DNA of 43,374 bases, taken from CAIJMI01 sp964448085. GTDB lineage: Bacteria > Patescibacteriota > Microgenomatia > UBA10105 > UBA927. Location: the NCBI GenBank assembly GCA_964448085.1, contig CAYUUX010000005.1, positions 1-43,374 on the forward strand, written 5' to 3'. How positions within the stretch are numbered: position 1 is the stretch's first letter; each line of letters starts with the position of its first letter. The notes under the pieces were generated by a model. That model was given only the letters and a program-made list of their open reading frames with translations. It made no database searches and was not told the DNA's origin. The translations under genes were made by a program, and so were the position numbers. This document shows positions 37,101-43,100 of this stretch, piece by piece.

Positions 37101-40100
37101 TCGATGCAACAGCACGGTTGCAGCAATATATCGATAACCATAATGCGCAGGGAGGTACACAAATTATCACAGATGCAAGCATGGTTGTTGAGGCGATGAC
37201 CAAGCCGATTCTTGATGAATTCAAGACTGCGTTTGCACAACCCGCTGTTGTTACCACTGCAACCAAAGAATCTTTGCCAACAAGGATATGGAATTGGATA
37301 CAGCACACATTTGTAACTGTAAGGAATTGGATTCAAAACGTATTGACTCGTCCAAATATAGCAGGACCGGCTGTTACAACGTCATCAACCACAGGCACTT
37401 CTGCAACTGCACCTGTTGCTCCGGTGGCACCTGCTGCTCCCGTCGTTGCACCGGTTGCTCCAGCTGCAGCACCAGCTTCTTCGGTTGTTGCCCCTGCAGT
37501 ACGCGCTGTTGATCCCGCAGTTCTTACAAAAACCGTTGGAAAATATACAGAAGTAAAAACACTTGCGGAAAAACTTAAGGTCAGCATGCCTACGGTTGAT
37601 GAAACCGATATCACGTCTTTGGAGAAGGGCATTGTGGATTTGACGAACGCCATCGTGACGGAATATCGAAAGACCTATGCGGATTTGGCGATACAGTGGA
37701 AAAACAAAACAGGAACAGATGCACCAAGTCTGAAAAGCAAACCAACAATTCAGGAAGTTGAACAGGCAATATCCCTTTTAAAACGCAGTCTTGCCAACTA
37801 TACGCCACCAACAACAGCAGTGAATATACCCAACGCAGGAGGATGGATAAAACGGTTGTTTGAATGGGCAGGAAGGGTCGAAGAGGCGCCAAATACTGCG
37901 CCATCAACTACGACCACCACGTCCACAACTCCTGTTACAGCTGTGACTGGAGAGCTTGGCACACCCTCTTTGAAGCAGTTATTGGCAAGACCAAAAGATC
38001 CAAATCACTGGTCGCGAAGGAGAGATGGTTCATTTATTATTCTGAACCCCGATTTTTCTCGGAAAGGTGTTACGGCGTGGGTAACAAGCAGGGTTGTGGG
38101 GAGTTTCATTCCTGGGTTGAAGTATGTTTCCTACGGGTTGTGGGGGTATGACCTGTTCCGTATTGGCCGTTCTGTTGTTGAAAACGCTGGCACATCATGG
38201 GCGCGGACAAAAACAGTGGTTACAGAGGCATTTCGTCAGATTCGACAAGTACGAAATCTAAATGATTTCGGAACACTCCTGGATACCATAACGACAAACA
38301 GGAGTACACCTGTATGGAAAATCATCAACGCAACACCAAAACAAGTATCCTGGTGGCTGAGCAGGGGTGTGAGCGCATTTATTCCATATTTTAATTACTC
38401 CGTTGCAGGATATGATGCGTCCCGTTTCATCCGATGGATGCAGCATGGGCGACCTGCTGTCTATGTGGAGCCACAAAAACAGTCCGAAGGCCAACCAGCA
38501 GACGTACCAAGCACAAAGCAAGCTGTATCTCAACAGGACAATGAGAAGATTGCAACATTAAAACAAGACTATCAGGGGTTGGCAATGGAATTGGAGAGTA
38601 TAACGGGGAAACGATCACCATCGGTTCCCGCACGGGCAACAGTTGATGACGTACAAAAGGCAATCGTGAAGATAACTAATGACATCGCGGTTGCAAAAGA
38701 AAACGTACAAAAGAAGCAAGCACAAGAAGCAGCAAAAACGCAAGCTGCGGCAGAAAAAGCACGGCAAGAAGCGGAAGCACAGAAGCAAAAAGAAGCGGCG
38801 GCTGCACAACAAAAAGCCGCACAGCAACAAGCGGCTAATCTTGCGCGTCAACAAGCAGGAGCTAAAGCGGAAGCTCAACGGTTGATGAATGATATGACCA
38901 ATCAGGCGAAACGCACGACGGTTGAGTCCAAGGCTTCCTATGAACAATCCCTGAATGATGTTATTTCCGTCTTGCGACGCGGATCAGGAATTGTTATGTT
39001 GCCTGGTGATGCGCCCACACTTGTAGTTTCTGATTTACATGCTCGTCGCGATTTTCTTCTGGAAGTGTTACGAAGCAATTATGAAGGAGTTACTGTACTG
39101 GATCTTTTGGCACAAGGGAAAATCAATATCGTTATTGATGGAGACGGCATGCATTCTGAAGTTCAAGAGAATTGGGCGATAATGGGGGATCGTGATTATG
39201 ACAAAAAGATGGAATTAGAGATGGTTCGCTCCTTGACTCTCATGAAGATGATCATGGATTTGAAAACACGATACCCTCTTAATTTTCATTATCTACGCGG
39301 AAATCACGACGATATCTTTGGAATATTCCGTAAGTATGCTCAAGAAGCATTGCAGGTCCAAATCTGGATCAAATCACGTTTTGGTGCTGATTTCCTGAAT
39401 AAATGGTCGGAGTTTGAAAAATCACTTCCTATCGTTGCAATTGGTAAGACCAATGGTCGTAATTTTGTTGTAAGTCATGCGGCCCCAAGTGATGTATATA
39501 CCATGGAGCAAATCGACAGACGAGATTCTCGGCTTACAACGGACACAAACGGCTATTCCGGTTTACTTTGGACAGACAACAGAAAGATGAATGAACAGGT
39601 GCTTGAGCGAGCAGTTCGAGGAACACTTACTAATTTAGGATTACACCCAGAAAATACACAATGGATTATTGGTCATCGAGATGTTGAGAAGGGGACGAAT
39701 TTCCGTTCGCAACTCAATGGTCAACTTCTCCAGATAAATGATAAAGTGCGTCATCTTGTTGCATTTGTTCCACATGACCGCGCCATGTCACGAGACGATA
39801 TATTTTCTTTAAATGACAGCAAACTCACTACGTCGATCGGTAAAAAGGGTTGTTCAGATTGTTCGATTGTTGTGCAAACCATCAAAAATATGCTTTCCAA
39901 AGCACAAGGACAGATGACAGAGGATGACGTGGTCGGTGCACGGGCGACTGTTGGTGCTGCAAAGCAGTATGTAGATCACTTTTTTGCAAACGCTGTTGTA
40001 TTTGATGGATTGAATGCTGATATTGAAACACAGGAAGTACGTGTAAAACCAACGCAAGCAGAAAAAGATGATGCGCTCAACGCAATACAAAAAGCGCTGA

Positions 40101-43100
40101 CAACGACACAGAATGCCCTTGCGGATCCGACCATATCTTCATCAGAAAAAGAAGCGTTGGAGATGTATCTTGAAAGTTTGCAGGAACTTCAAGTATCCAT
40201 ATCTTTGTTGGAGGTAACCCCGTCATCGGCGACTGAATACGCACAGGTGCAACTGACGAATAGCAGTCATACGGTTAGAAGATGGTTGGGGACTGGAAAG
40301 AATATGGTAACAGAGCAGTTTGATACATTTATTGATAGATTGAATGGTTTACAAAAACAAACAGAGAGAGGTGTGGATGCAAAACAGTTGACTGCAATTG
40401 TTGAAAAGGCATGGCGAGCTCAGGTAGGAAATGACCTTGCAAAACCGGAAAACATCGATGCATTTATTGCATTGGTTCAGCAATCCAATGAATATAAAAA
40501 ACTGTTAGCGGGAAGAAGTCCGACTGATGGGACCACTCAACAGGTTCGCGACGCTGTTCGTTCGTTTCTGCGAGCTGAATTAGCGACATCGCTTGCTCCA
40601 TATTTTGCCTCACCCCTTTCCCAAGATGCACAAAATCCACGTACAACCATCAACAGAATACTGAACGGGACTGCCGTGCTGATACCATTAGGTTCTGACG
40701 GTGTTGTATTGTATTCAAAATCATCAGGGTTGGTGACTCTTCTGCCAAGACGGGGAGAGTCTGTTTCTGTATCTCAGTTGGATCAAGCAATTTTGAATTT
40801 GCAACAACGCGGTATTTCTTCGTTTACGTTCAGCGTCCGAACAGAAAAAACTTTGGTTAAAGATCTCGGAGAAACTCTACTTCAGGGGAGAGTAGGGCTA
40901 CAACGAGATTCCATAACGAACCGATACGGTAATGCAAAAGGAAGGACACTTGATGTTTCCAAGAATGTCAGGCAAGTGTTGCATACTGTTTTCGCTCGAT
41001 ATCGGCAGGATATTACAGACAGCATTGTTCCATTCATCGACGCGTCGATGGTCGCAGATACCACAGGTTCCTCAGAGGCACTACTGGCTGAAGAAGTCGC
41101 CCGTATTATGTTAGAAAAGATGCGGAGTGGTCAGATACTTCCGTCAGAACAGATATGGACTGATGAGGAGTTGCAGCAATCCATCCGTGAACAAACAACA
41201 GAAATAATGGAGACGCTCCAAGGTTTGGCATATGATATCCGGCAACTCGTGAGCGCATACCCAACGACATACATACAAACAGACCGTAGTTGGAATACAG
41301 CGAAAGGAAAACTTTCACTTCCAGAGTACGCGCAACAAAGTCTTGTAACCCAAACGGGCATAACGGATATCGGAAAAAAGCTGTTTTTCAATGCTGTCCA
41401 AGAGCAACAAACGCGTATAGCAGAACAGCGTCAAAAAGAGCAACAATCACTTATCCGACAACAAAAAACTCCTTTCCAACGACTATGGGTGCGGATCGGC
41501 GTTGGGATTTCAACAGTTGTGATGTTGGGTTCACTCTTATTGAATCAACTGGGTATTTTCCACACCATACTGTATCCACCTGTCTCGCTTACTGAGCCAA
41601 CGGCAATTGTTCAGGTGTTAGAGGAACAACCATCCTGGCTGACAGGGGAAGGTCAAGCTATACCTATACCCAGAACAAATCCTTCCGTTGACACAGAAAC
41701 GTCTCCAAACATGTTGCACGAACCGCTGGAATCTTCTGTTCCTCAAGGTGTGGAGGAAGCCATACAAACCACAGCAGTTGTGAAGCCAGCAACACCAACA
41801 CTTTTTACAATGAATATTACTCCTCCATATGAGGGAACGGCGAAAAGCACAGTTGCTCCATCCGGGAAAATTTTCCCGTACCATGATGAATGGATTCCTG
41901 TAGCAGCAACCGATTTGCCGCCCAACGGACAGGTGCGTTCTGCGCAAGCATATCTGGAAACCATTAAATGGTTTAACGTTACGGAATCTGCACGGTATTT
42001 GGCAGATGATAATGGTACCTATTGTAATATTTTTGTCTGGGATGTTACTCGAGCATTGGGGGTAGAGGTGCCGCGGTATTATGAGGGACAAAAAGTACGC
42101 GCACAGTGGTTATATGATTGGCTCTCGGGAGAAGGAGAGCAACAATACGGTTGGACAGCAGGATCGGGGAGTGATGTCGGATGGAGAGAGGTAGACGGAG
42201 CACAGGCGCAGATAGAAGCAAACAAAGGAAATCCAGTCATTGCTGCCATGGGGCCGGATGAGTATATCGGACATGTTGCCATGGTCATGCCGGGCACCAC
42301 CACTACTGTTAACGGCGTCCAGTATCCGACCATTGCCAACGCAGGACGAAGAAATTTTATTGGGGAAAGCGCGTATGAAGGATTCAAAGGGCTGATTACT
42401 TCAACCGGTGAGCCTGTTCGGTATTTTGTGAATGACGGATTGTACACATTCGTCTCTCCGGATCAGATAGCCGATGATGTATCTGCAGATACTCTTCGTT
42501 TCAATGATGCAACGCCACAAATGGATGACGTACTTTTCGCAGATAGCTACCGGGCGTTACCCGATCTGAAAAACAATCAAATTATTCCGACAGAAATTAT
42601 TCTTCATGCAGATGAAGGGCCAGCTGGTACGATCGAAAGTACCTACAACGGGTTGGTTGCCGTAGTTCCGAGAGCTGATTTGGTGCTTGACGACAACGGC
42701 ATAGTCGTGAGTTATGAACCTGAAGGTGCAGAAAGAAGCACCAATGTACATTTTGCAGTTGGCAGAGATGGGAGAACTGTTCAATTTTTACCCATGTATG
42801 AAGATACCGTTGCCGAATCCCTTGGTGCGTTAGGCTATCCCAACGTAATTAATATTGAAATAGCAGGGACTGAAGACATGCTTGCGGGAAACAATCTCAC
42901 CGAAGAACAGCTTACTGCAGTAGTAAGGCTCGTTGCTGATTTGATGGAGCAATACAATATACCGATTGCATCCGTTGTTCCACATTCTGAACGAGATGTT
43001 TTACAGTACGCAGACGGGACGCAGTGGGATCGAAGAAAACAAGATCCTGGTGATGGCTTTATGGAGCGGTTTACAGAACAACTCTCCGAAGAAATATTGC

